Assembly (NCBI GenBank): GCA_018436725.1
Contig: JAHDKT010000055.1
Location: 1 to 64,000, forward strand
Direction of reading: 5' to 3'
Source: Synergistaceae bacterium
Lineage (GTDB): Bacteria > Synergistota > Synergistia > Synergistales > Aminobacteriaceae
DNA: 64,000 nt
Below the pieces are notes generated by a model. That model searched no databases. It saw only the letters and a list, made by a program, of their open reading frames with translations, and was not told where the DNA came from. The position numbers were made by a program, and so were the translations under genes. How positions within the stretch are numbered: position 1 is the stretch's first letter; every line of letters begins with the position of its first letter. Below are positions 18,078 to 25,978 of this stretch, piece after piece.

Positions 18078-18473
18078 GTGAAGTTTCTGAAACCGTTACT
18101 CGACAAGTGCGTCATGTGCGGAGCGTGTATGTCTGCATGCTCCAAAGCATGGGCCAAGCGGGACAACCCGCAGATGTCCAGGATCGCTGTAAAAAACGTC
18201 ACCGGTCTTCCCGACATCCGGGTGTGCGATCAGTGCGGAGGCTGCATCGCAGTCTGTCCTTCCATGGCGCTGCAGCGGGACAAGAACGGGGTGGTGCAGA
18301 TCGACCGGAAAAAATGTACATCCTGTCTTATCTGCGTCGAATTCTGTCCTTCCGCGTCTATGTTCTTCCACGCGGATACAGACTCTCCGTTCAAGTGCGT
18401 CGCGTGCGGAATCTGCGTCAAGGCGTGTCCTGAGAAGGCTCTGTCCATCGTCGAGCAGAAACAGGAGGGATAG
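18078..18473 (+). CDS. Polyferredoxin with four [4Fe-4S] clusters, AOR partner
   Basis: A 131-aa electron-transfer protein with four CxxCxxCxxxC groups: CVMCGACMSAC, CDQCGGCIAVC, CTSCLICVEFC and CVACGICVKAC. It resembles AorA, the small subunit of Aromatoleum aldehyde oxidoreductase, and the YdhY type. It lies four bases upstream of the aldehyde oxidoreductase gene. The start is taken as the GTG at 18078 behind AAAAGGAGTG; a longer frame from a TTG at 18042 has no ribosome-binding site. It probably takes electrons from the tungsten enzyme to soluble ferredoxin or to the flavoprotein complex upstream. Confidence 0.85.
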   Translation: MKFLKPLLDKCVMCGACMSACSKAWAKRDNPQMSRIAVKNVTGLPDIRVCDQCGGCIAVCPSMALQRDKNGVVQIDRKKCTSCLICVEFCPSASMFFHADTDSPFKCVACGICVKACPEKALSIVEQKQEG

Positions 18474-18477
18474 GAGA

Positions 18478-20634
18478 ATGGAACAGATGAAACTTCTCAC
18501 CGAGTGGAAATACACTCCTGCAAAGATCAACAGAGGGTACACGCGTCAGTTCCTCTCGGTGGATCTCGGCAGGGCCGACGGCGTATTCACCTGTGAAACG
18601 CACCCCGTCTCCGACGAGATGGTGGAGAAGTTCACCGGCGGGCGCGGCTTCGGACTCAGGATCCTCTGGGACAAGGTAACCCGGAAGAGCAAATGGAACG
18701 ACCCGGAGAACGCGATCGTCATCTCCGGAGGCCCTCTTTCCGGCACCACCCAGTATCCGGGGATGGGCAAATTTTACGCGGTCTTTCTTTCTCCTCTCAC
18801 CGACCAGACCTACAACAGCAATTCGGGAGGATACTTCGGCCCCTTCCTCAAAGCCTCAGGGTTCGACGCCCTGTCGGTTTCCGGGAAAGCGCAGCGCGAC
18901 GTCGTAGTGTATATCGACGGTGACGAAGGCGCTGTCAGAGTCTATGAATGGACACCTGAGAACCGCAACTCCTATGTCGTAACGGAGTCGCTCCACGAGT
19001 ATTTTGTTGAGACCGAGGACGACAAAACGAGCATCTCCGTCATTTCTACCGGCGAAGCTGCCGAACACAGCTACTGGGGAGCGATGAACGTCAGTTTCTA
19101 TGACCCGCGTCGGAAAGCGCCTCGAATGAAACAGGCGGGGAGAGGCGGCGGCGGCAGCGTAATGCGGGATAAAAAAATACTGGCTCTCGTCGTCAAAAAA
19201 CGCGGTTTTTCAGGAACAGAGAACAACCCTGCCGATCTCTCCGTTCTTCAAAAGGTCGGTACCAAGCTGCACCGGGAGATCCGTCAAAACGACGATGTGC
19301 AGTGTCTCATGAGAAAAGTCGGCACGGCGCACCTCAATCTGGTAATGAACGACTACGATCTGCTGCCGGTGAACAACTTCAAATTTGGCAGGCATAAGGA
19401 TATACACAACATCGACCCGGATGCTTACGAAAAACTGTTTACACAAGGATACGCCGACGGATGCTGGTACGGCTGCTCCATGGCGTGCGCGAAGGCTGTG
19501 GACGGTTTTGAACTGACCACAGGACCCGATAAAGGAAAAAAAGTCACCGTCGACGGGCCCGAGTACGAAACAGCGGCAAGCCTCGGCTCCAATGTCGGCG
19601 TCTTCGATCCTCTTTGGAGCATCGAGGCAAATTACTACGCGGATCACTATGCTCTCGACAGCATCTCCCTGGGGACCGGCCTCGCATTTGTCTGCGAATG
19701 CTACGAACTCGGCCTGATCGACAAAAAGCACACCAACGGGCTCGAGCTGAAATTCGGCGCGAAAGCCGAACTCCTCGAACTTATCCATCGAATGATGGAC
19801 GGAAAAGACGAATTTGCAGCTGCGGTAGGTAAAGGCGTCAGAAAGATGAAAGAAATTTTTGCGGGGAAGTACGGAGCGGACCGGATCGTCATGGAGCGTA
19901 TCGGCATGGAAGGCCAGGGGCTCGAAGTCTCGCAATACCGTTGTCAGGAATCGATCGCTCAGTGGGGCGGCTACTTCCTCACACTTAAAGGACCGCAGCA
20001 CGACGAAGCATGGGTTATTTTCATGGATATGGTCAACAAACAGCTTCCAACTTTTGAAGACAAAGCGGAAGCTCTCTTCTACTTCCCCAATTTCCGTCTT
20101 TGGTTCTCGCTCACCGGCGTCTGCAAACTCCCGTGGAACGACGTGGAACCCGCCGATAACCGAATTCGCTACAAGGGTATAGAGGCGGCCAAGGTCCCGG
20201 AGCATGTCCAGAACTACCTCGACGTCTATACCGCCGTCACCGGAAAGCCGCTGAGCAAAGAGGAGATGATCCTCCAGTCCGAGCGCGTCTACAACTACGA
20301 ACGCGTCTTCAACCTCAGAATGGGCAAGGGAACCCGCGCGAACCACAACATACCGGACCGCGCCCTCGGCCCTGTCTTTGAAGACGAATGGAACGCCCGT
20401 CCTGAATACTTCGACGGGAAGCTCCGGGAAGCCGGTATTTCTCCCGAGGGATTGTCCGTCAAGGAAAAGATCTCCAAACTCCTCGAATTCAGACGCGGAG
20501 AGTGGGAGAAGCTTGTCGACGCGGTCTACAAACGGAGGGGTTGGAACTCGAACGGAGTTCCAACAGTTGAGACGCTTCAACGCCTTGGCATCGCCTTCCC
20601 CGATGTTATCGACATCGTAAAGGCATACCAATAA
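18478..20634 (+). CDS. Aldehyde:ferredoxin oxidoreductase family tungstoenzyme
   Basis: An AOR-family enzyme of 718 aa, which would oxidise an aldehyde to the acid with a tungsten bis-pyranopterin and one [4Fe-4S] cluster. N-terminal features are GGRGFGLRILWD (about 54-65) and SGGPLSGT (83-90), typical of AOR domain 1. The cluster ligands are C329, C333 and C337 in GCWYGCSMAC, plus C549 in SLTGVCKLPW. The first spacing is C-x3-C, where classical AORs have C-x2-C. The GPEYETAASLGS motif (360-371) supplies the conserved active-site Glu. It follows a polyferredoxin and precedes a MoaD-like carrier, the usual AOR setting. Next to HypD, glutamate-5-semialdehyde is a plausible substrate (inference). 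Confidence 0.88.
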   Translation: MEQMKLLTEWKYTPAKINRGYTRQFLSVDLGRADGVFTCETHPVSDEMVEKFTGGRGFGLRILWDKVTRKSKWNDPENAIVISGGPLSGTTQYPGMGKFYAVFLSPLTDQTYNSNSGGYFGPFLKASGFDALSVSGKAQRDVVVYIDGDEGAVRVYEWTPENRNSYVVTESLHEYFVETEDDKTSISVISTGEAAEHSYWGAMNVSFYDPRRKAPRMKQAGRGGGGSVMRDKKILALVVKKRGFSGTENNPADLSVLQKVGTKLHREIRQNDDVQCLMRKVGTAHLNLVMNDYDLLPVNNFKFGRHKDIHNIDPDAYEKLFTQGYADGCWYGCSMACAKAVDGFELTTGPDKGKKVTVDGPEYETAASLGSNVGVFDPLWSIEANYYADHYALDSISLGTGLAFVCECYELGLIDKKHTNGLELKFGAKAELLELIHRMMDGKDEFAAAVGKGVRKMKEIFAGKYGADRIVMERIGMEGQGLEVSQYRCQESIAQWGGYFLTLKGPQHDEAWVIFMDMVNKQLPTFEDKAEALFYFPNFRLWFSLTGVCKLPWNDVEPADNRIRYKGIEAAKVPEHVQNYLDVYTAVTGKPLSKEEMILQSERVYNYERVFNLRMGKGTRANHNIPDRALGPVFEDEWNARPEYFDGKLREAGISPEGLSVKEKISKLLEFRRGEWEKLVDAVYKRRGWNSNGVPTVETLQRLGIAFPDVIDIVKAYQ

Positions 20635-20663
20635 CTTGAAGGAGAAACGGCGGTGACGAAGCG

Positions 20664-20861
20664 ATGATCAGAGTAAACGGCAGAGAGCTGGAATGGCGTC
20701 AAGGGATGACAATACAAAATGTCCTTGACGAATGCGGTTACACCTTCCGGATGATCGCCGTTTGGATCGACGGCACTCCCTATCGCAGAGAACACTTCGC
20801 CACCGCCGTCGTCCCCGACGGCTCGGAAGTTCAGGCGCTTCATATGATCAGCGGAGGTTAA
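20664..20861 (+). CDS. MoaD/ThiS-family sulfur carrier protein
   Basis: A 65-aa ubiquitin-fold sulfur carrier ending in the required Gly-Gly (HMISGG). It begins IRVNGRELEWRQGMT and has the VVPDGSEV loop near the end, as in MoaD and ThiS. Small MoaD-like genes commonly follow AOR genes and donate sulfur for the tungstopterin dithiolene. It sits 29 bases after the AOR stop and seven bases before the activase gene. A dedicated E1-like partner is not present in the window. Confidence 0.83.
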   Translation: MIRVNGRELEWRQGMTIQNVLDECGYTFRMIAVWIDGTPYRREHFATAVVPDGSEVQALHMISGG

Positions 20862-20868
20862 CTACGGA

Positions 20869-21804
20869 ATGCTCTTCGGAAAAGAACCTACTGGTTTCAT
20901 CTTCGACGTCAAACGATACTCCATCCACGACGGACCGGGGATCCGCACGACTTTTTTCTTCAAAGGATGCCCCCTCTCCTGTTGGTGGTGCCATAATCCG
21001 GAGGGTATCTCTCCGCTGCCTGCCCCCGCATATCATGCCGGCAGATGCATCGCCTGCGGCAGGTGCGTGCGCGAATGTACACGCGGAGCGCGCAGTTTCG
21101 GCCCGGAAGGCGTCCGGCTCGACTCCTCCCAATGTACGGAGTGCAGATTGTGCGAACGCGTTTGCCCTACCAGGGCCATCGAGTTTGTCGGCAAGGAGAT
21201 GACGGTTGGAGAACTTGTCAGCCTTGCAAAGAAAGACCTCCCCTTTTATGATGAATCCGGAGGAGGCGTCACATTCTCCGGAGGAGAACCCTTGATGCAG
21301 CCGGAATTTCTTCTTGCATGCCTCGAAGCGCTGCGTGCGGAAGAGATTTCCACGGCAGTCGACACTTCCGGATTTTGCCGCGAGGAAGATATTCTTCGTG
21401 TCGCCGAACAAGCGGATTTGTTTCTTTTCGATCTAAAGCTGATTGACCCGAAGCTGCATGAACACTATACTGGTGTAGGTAATCACAGAATTTTGACCAA
21501 CTTGCGGAGACTCGACGAAAAACTCTTGGAACAGGGACGAGGACATATCAACATCAGAATTCCTCTCATTCCCGGCATAAACGACTCTCAGGAAAACCTG
21601 GAAGCTGTTGTCGACTGTGTGCTTTCTCTCGGAAGCGTTTCGGGGGTGAATATTCTTCCGTATCACTCTATAGGAGCCAACAAGTATAAAAACCTGGGAA
21701 TGGAGTTCAAAATGGGACGAACTCCGCCTCCTGCGGAAAATGAAGTTTCACGGGTGCTGTCGTTGTTTGCATCGCGGGGAATTCACGCGGTGAAAGGAGG
21801 ATAA
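20869..21804 (+). CDS. Glycyl-radical enzyme activase (HypD-activating enzyme)
   Basis: A radical-SAM enzyme that installs the glycyl radical on the neighbouring HypD. The SAM [4Fe-4S] motif is GCPLSCWWCHNPEG (CxxxCxxC) near residues 33-46. A two-cluster ferredoxin insert follows with CIACGRCVREC and CTECRLCERVC. TFSGGEPLMQP near residue 135 is the GGE motif that binds SAM. Length of 311 aa fits activases carrying the extra clusters. The ATG follows a GGAGG that overlaps the upstream stop, and the gene ends five bases before hypD. The pairing gives the specificity; alone it could be any GRE activase. Confidence 0.9.
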   Translation: MLFGKEPTGFIFDVKRYSIHDGPGIRTTFFFKGCPLSCWWCHNPEGISPLPAPAYHAGRCIACGRCVRECTRGARSFGPEGVRLDSSQCTECRLCERVCPTRAIEFVGKEMTVGELVSLAKKDLPFYDESGGGVTFSGGEPLMQPEFLLACLEALRAEEISTAVDTSGFCREEDILRVAEQADLFLFDLKLIDPKLHEHYTGVGNHRILTNLRRLDEKLLEQGRGHINIRIPLIPGINDSQENLEAVVDCVLSLGSVSGVNILPYHSIGANKYKNLGMEFKMGRTPPPAENEVSRVLSLFASRGIHAVKGG

Positions 21805-21809
21805 GAGAA

Positions 21810-24170
21810 ATGAACGAAAGAATCGCACGGCTGAGAAAAGAGAGTTTCGAAACATTCCCGAGCATCTCCATCGAGCGGGCACTTCTGACCACGGAGTTTT
21901 ACAGAGAGAACGAGGGGAAGTATTCGGTTCCTGTAATGAGGGCGCTGAATTTTAAAAACCTCTGTGAGAAAAAGTCGCTCTATATCGGCAAAGACGAACT
22001 GATTGTCGGCGAGAGGGGCCCATCTCCTAAGGCCGTTTCCACTTTCCCCGAACTGAACTGCCATACGTCCCGAGACCTCCGGATCCTGAACACCCGTCCG
22101 ATGACCGGCTACAGGATTCAGGAAGAGGATATTCGTCTCTACACCGAAAGAGTGGTCCCCTATTGGTCGGGGCGGACGCTGCGCGATAAGATCTTCTCCA
22201 ACCTTCCGGAGGAGTGGTTATCGCTTTACGAAGCGGGGTGCTTCACCGAGTTCATGGAACAGAGAGCCCCGGGACACACGGCGCTCGACGGAACGATATA
22301 TACTACAGGGCTGCTGGATATGAAGAAAAAAATCGCCTCCGTCCGTTCACATCTGGACTGGCTGAACGACCCTTACGCTACTGAAAAGGACGAGGAGCTT
22401 CAGGCGATGGATATCGCGTGCGACGCGGCGATCATCTTTGCAAACCGCCACGCTGAACTCGCCGAAGAGATGGCCGACTCGGAGAAAGACCCTCGGAGAA
22501 AAGCGGAACTCCTTAAAATTGCCGACGTATGCCGTCACGTTCCGGCGAACGCTCCTCGCGATTTCCACGAGGCGATACAGACGTATTGGTTTACTCATCT
22601 GGGGACGATAACCGAGCTGAACGGATGGGATGCAATGTCCCCCGGTCATTTCGATCTTCACCTCCGGCCTTTTTACGAGCAGGGGATCGCGGACGGCTCT
22701 CTCGACAGAGAGAAGACGAAAGAGTTTCTCTCCTGCTTCTGGATCAAAGTGAACAACACTCCCGCCCCCCCGAAGGTCGGGGTCACCGCAGCGGAGAGCG
22801 GCACGTACAACGACTTCACCCAGATAAATCTGGGCGGAATCTCCGAGGACGGAAGCGACGGCGCCAACGAAGTTTCCTACATTATTCTCGACGTACTCGA
22901 CGAGCTTCAACTGCTCCAGCCCCAGGTGAGCGTGCATATTTCCTCCAAGACATCCGATCGATTCCTTCGCCATGCATGCAAGGTGATGCGGCGAGGATCG
23001 GGTTACCCTTCCGCGTTCAATGCCGAGGCTGTCTTCATGGAGCAGCTGGGGATGGGGAAAACGGTCGAAGATGCGAGAACGGGCGGGACAAGCGGCTGCG
23101 TCGAAACGGGCTCGTTCGGCAAGGAAGCCTATATTCTTCACGGGTACCTGAACGTCCCCAAAGTCATGGAACTCGCGCTGAACAACGGAGTCGACCCTCT
23201 TTCAGGAAAACGTATCGGCCTTGAAACAGGAGACCCGCACTCCTTTACCTGCTTCGACGACTTTTATACTGCGTTCGAGAAACAGCTTCGCTACGTCGTC
23301 GATACAAAGATCCGCACAGACAACTACATACAGAGGATGTTCGCGCGCCACGCCCCCGCACCGTACCTTTCGGTCGTTATTCACGACTGCATCGAGAACG
23401 GCAGGGATTACTACGACGGCGGTCCGCGCTACAACACTGATTATATCCAATGCTGCGGCATCGGGACGACAACCGACAGTCTGTCTGCTCTCAAGAAACA
23501 TGTTTTCGAGGACAAATCCATCCCCTTTGCCGACCTTCTGCGCGCCCTGCGTGAAAACTGGGAGGGATGGGAGGAGATGCGGCAGTTCATCTGGAACCGC
23601 ACTCCTTTCTTCGGCAACGACGACGAGGATGCGGATCTTCTAATGAAGAAGGTCTACGCGTCGCTTCTGAACAGCATCGACGGAAAACATTCTCCCAAGG
23701 GAGCAACATATCACGTCAATATGCTTTCGACAACATGCCATATCTACTTCGGGAAAAAACTGGGCGCCACCCCGAACGGACGCTTCGCGCACGCTCCGGA
23801 ATCCGACGGAACATCTCCCTCGCACGGCGCGGACAGAAACGGCCCTACGGCAGTGATAAAATCGCTCAGCCGCATGGATCAGCTCAAGTCGGGCGGAACA
23901 CTGCTCAATCAGCGATTCCTTCCCTCGGTCCTGAGCGGAGACACCGGACTCGAGAAAATGGGACTATTGATCAGGACGTATTTCCGTCTTGGCGGACACC
24001 ATATCCAGTTCAACGTAGTCGACACGGAAACTCTGCGGAAGGCGCAGAAGAATCCGGACGAGTACCGAAATCTCCTTGTACGCGTCGCAGGCTACAGCGA
24101 CTATTTTGTCGACCTTGATGAGTATCACCAGGAGGAGATCATCGCCCGAACAGCGCAGGAGAATTTCTAG
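21810..24170 (+). CDS. hypD: trans-4-hydroxy-L-proline dehydratase (glycyl radical enzyme) HypD
   Basis: Glycyl-radical dehydratase that removes water from trans-4-hydroxy-L-proline to give delta1-pyrroline-5-carboxylate. The thiyl Cys is C430 in GCVETG and the general base is E432. The radical Gly is G761 in RVAGYSD. As I recall the Clostridioides difficile HypD structure, the active-site set is F152, H160, D278, S334, F340, C434, E436, Y450, T645 and G765. Every one is present here at a constant offset of four (F148, H156, D274, S330, F336, C430, E432, Y446, T641, G761). Length is 786 aa. AAAGGAGG precedes the ATG. Pyruvate formate-lyase and glycerol or choline lyases do not share this set. 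Confidence 0.93.
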   Translation: MNERIARLRKESFETFPSISIERALLTTEFYRENEGKYSVPVMRALNFKNLCEKKSLYIGKDELIVGERGPSPKAVSTFPELNCHTSRDLRILNTRPMTGYRIQEEDIRLYTERVVPYWSGRTLRDKIFSNLPEEWLSLYEAGCFTEFMEQRAPGHTALDGTIYTTGLLDMKKKIASVRSHLDWLNDPYATEKDEELQAMDIACDAAIIFANRHAELAEEMADSEKDPRRKAELLKIADVCRHVPANAPRDFHEAIQTYWFTHLGTITELNGWDAMSPGHFDLHLRPFYEQGIADGSLDREKTKEFLSCFWIKVNNTPAPPKVGVTAAESGTYNDFTQINLGGISEDGSDGANEVSYIILDVLDELQLLQPQVSVHISSKTSDRFLRHACKVMRRGSGYPSAFNAEAVFMEQLGMGKTVEDARTGGTSGCVETGSFGKEAYILHGYLNVPKVMELALNNGVDPLSGKRIGLETGDPHSFTCFDDFYTAFEKQLRYVVDTKIRTDNYIQRMFARHAPAPYLSVVIHDCIENGRDYYDGGPRYNTDYIQCCGIGTTTDSLSALKKHVFEDKSIPFADLLRALRENWEGWEEMRQFIWNRTPFFGNDDEDADLLMKKVYASLLNSIDGKHSPKGATYHVNMLSTTCHIYFGKKLGATPNGRFAHAPESDGTSPSHGADRNGPTAVIKSLSRMDQLKSGGTLLNQRFLPSVLSGDTGLEKMGLLIRTYFRLGGHHIQFNVVDTETLRKAQKNPDEYRNLLVRVAGYSDYFVDLDEYHQEEIIARTAQENF

Positions 24171-24308
24171 CGTAGTTTTTTCCTGCCGCTTTTCCCTGCG
24201 AGTTTCCGTGAAAGGGGGGATATGTGTCCATAACGCCAAATACCTTCACCGCGCGACATGAGAAGCATCATCGATGAGTACCGCAAAAACGAAAGGAGTG
24301 CTGACATA

Positions 24309-25325
24309 ATGCAGAAAGCGAAGAAATTCGTCACATTGTTTATCCTCTCCGCCCTTGTTTTGTTCCTCATCGTTCCGAACACGGCTTCCGCCGCCCCCGA
24401 GATGGTTTTGCGCTTCGCCGGCCAGGTCCCCTTGGAGCACACCGCCACCAAACTGATGCATCAGGTTGCGGATGAAGTAAAAGAAAAGACGAACGGACGC
24501 ATCGAAATTCAGGTCTTCCCGGCAAATCAGCTTGGCGACTACACTCTCGTCTACGAAGAGCTGATCCGCGGAACGATCGACATGGGCGCCATATCCGTCC
24601 CCAGCCAGTTCGACCCGCGCCTTGAAGTAACGTACATCAACTGCTTCGTCCGGAATTTCGACGAGGCCAAGGCCGTTTTTGCAACAGACGGCTGGCTTTT
24701 TAAGAAGATGGACGAACTCAATGCACGCCTTGGGGTCAAACTGCTCGGCTTCCAGGTCGAGGGCTTCATCGGAGTCGGCAGCACCAAAGCCGTCAACGAA
24801 CCTTTGAACCCCGAGGTCAATAAGGGTATCCTTGTCCGCATTCCCAACATGGACGTCTACAAGCTCGGCGCGGAGGCTATGGGGTACCGTACCGTCACCG
24901 TTCCTTGGGCCGAGGTTTACACCGCCCTGCAGACCGGAGTCGCCGAAGGCGTGGTCGGCATGACCCCCACAGCGGCCTACACCATGCTGAAGGATGTTCT
25001 GAAGTTCTGGTACGATCTCAACTACTCCGTTGAGAACTTCAACTACATGATCAGCATGAAGACATGGGAGAAACTCTCGGAGGCCGACCGCAAGGTCATC
25101 GCCGACGCCTGCGCCAAAGTCACCGAGATGAGCATCGAACTGGCGAAAGAAGACCAGGAGAAGCATCTTCAGCTTATGCGCGACGCCGGAATTCAGGTTC
25201 ATACGTATACCGCCGAAGAGTTGCTCCCCATTTTCACAAAAGTTTCCGCTACTTGGGGTCAGCTTATCGAGAAATTCACTCCCGAATTGATCAACGAATT
25301 CAAGAAGGAATACGCACCGAAATAA
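24309..25325 (+). CDS. TRAP transporter substrate-binding protein DctP (second set)
   Basis: Periplasmic binding protein of the second TRAP importer, 338 aa. The ATG at 24309 begins a clean signal peptide (basic MQKAKKF, long hydrophobic stretch, cleavage near TASAAPE). An upstream in-frame ATG at 24258 is not preferred, because GGAG precedes the later one. The ligand-anchor region has VRIPNMDVYKLGAEAMG and then VPWAEVYTALQTGVAEGV, the DctP-family pattern with its carboxylate-binding Arg. It lies 138 bases after hypD in the same direction. A substrate of the pathway, possibly hydroxyproline, is inferred from position. Confidence 0.9.
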   Translation: MQKAKKFVTLFILSALVLFLIVPNTASAAPEMVLRFAGQVPLEHTATKLMHQVADEVKEKTNGRIEIQVFPANQLGDYTLVYEELIRGTIDMGAISVPSQFDPRLEVTYINCFVRNFDEAKAVFATDGWLFKKMDELNARLGVKLLGFQVEGFIGVGSTKAVNEPLNPEVNKGILVRIPNMDVYKLGAEAMGYRTVTVPWAEVYTALQTGVAEGVVGMTPTAAYTMLKDVLKFWYDLNYSVENFNYMISMKTWEKLSEADRKVIADACAKVTEMSIELAKEDQEKHLQLMRDAGIQVHTYTAEELLPIFTKVSATWGQLIEKFTPELINEFKKEYAPK

Positions 25326-25360
25326 AAATTTCTAAGAATCCGTAGTTTCTGCGGTGAAGG

Positions 25361-25380
25361 AGGGGGGCGATCGCCCCCCT
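25361..25380. repeat. GC-rich palindrome between dctP and dctQ
   Basis: A perfect 20-bp palindrome (AGGGGGGCGA and its complement) is flanked by a CTGCGG/CCGCAG outer pair. It lies between the binding-protein gene and the permease genes and has no T-run. Such intercistronic hairpins often stabilise the upstream mRNA and lower downstream expression, so that the binding protein exceeds the permease. Confidence 0.55.
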
Positions 25381-25414
25381 CCCCGCAGCTCTGCGAGACG
25401 GAAAGGAGATCTTT

Positions 25415-25978
25415 ATGGCGGACAACGAGCACATCGGATGTTTTCCTGAGAATCGTCCGGAAAAAAAGAGCGGAGTCGACCTGCTACTTCTCTTCTTTTT
25501 CTCGATAATCACCGTTTCCTGTTCCCTGCTTCTTTCTCTCATCATTTCCGCCGCAGCCTTCACGCGCTACATCATCGGAGGCGACCTGTACGGCTTCGAG
25601 GAGTGGGTCCGCCTGCTTGCCTTCTGGCTGTATTTCATGGGAGGAGCATACGGAGCGTACAACGACACCCACGTCTCAGCCGACGTCATCGATTCCTATA
25701 TGAAGGAAGGATTCTTCAAACGCCTTGTCATTGTTTTGAGGAATATTATTACTACAGGTATAAGCATTCTCTTCACATGGTACGGCTACGAATTCTTCAT
25801 GTTCGGCTTCATGGGGCCGCTCGGCACTGGAATCGCCATCCCTAAAACCACGATATGGCAGATACCTCTGTGGACATCCTATCTTGCAGTCTTCCTCGGG
25901 CTGATATTCATGACGTACTATTTTGCGATGAGATTGCTCAGGAATCTCCGGTTGCTCGTTAAAGGAGGAGTATCATGA
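25415..25978 (+). CDS. TRAP transporter small permease DctQ (second set)
   Basis: A four-helix small membrane subunit of 187 aa. After a charged N-terminus (about 22 residues) come hydrophobic segments at about 23-47, 63-82, 103-125 and 146-168. FEEWVRLLAFWLYFMGGAYGA and the THVSADVI loop are DctQ-family features. GGAAAGGAG precedes the ATG. The TGA overlaps the dctM start (ATGA). Confidence 0.9.
   Translation: MADNEHIGCFPENRPEKKSGVDLLLLFFFSIITVSCSLLLSLIISAAAFTRYIIGGDLYGFEEWVRLLAFWLYFMGGAYGAYNDTHVSADVIDSYMKEGFFKRLVIVLRNIITTGISILFTWYGYEFFMFGFMGPLGTGIAIPKTTIWQIPLWTSYLAVFLGLIFMTYYFAMRLLRNLRLLVKGGVS

Noticed and set aside
19210-20631. A 473-codon frame antisense to the AOR gene
   Set aside because: It mirrors the AOR codons; no ribosome-binding site and no domain.
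21810-24170. Pyruvate formate-lyase or glycerol/choline-type lyase
   Set aside because: The active-site set matches hydroxyproline dehydratase position by position. Pyruvate formate-lyase would have adjacent cysteines, which are absent at GCVETG.
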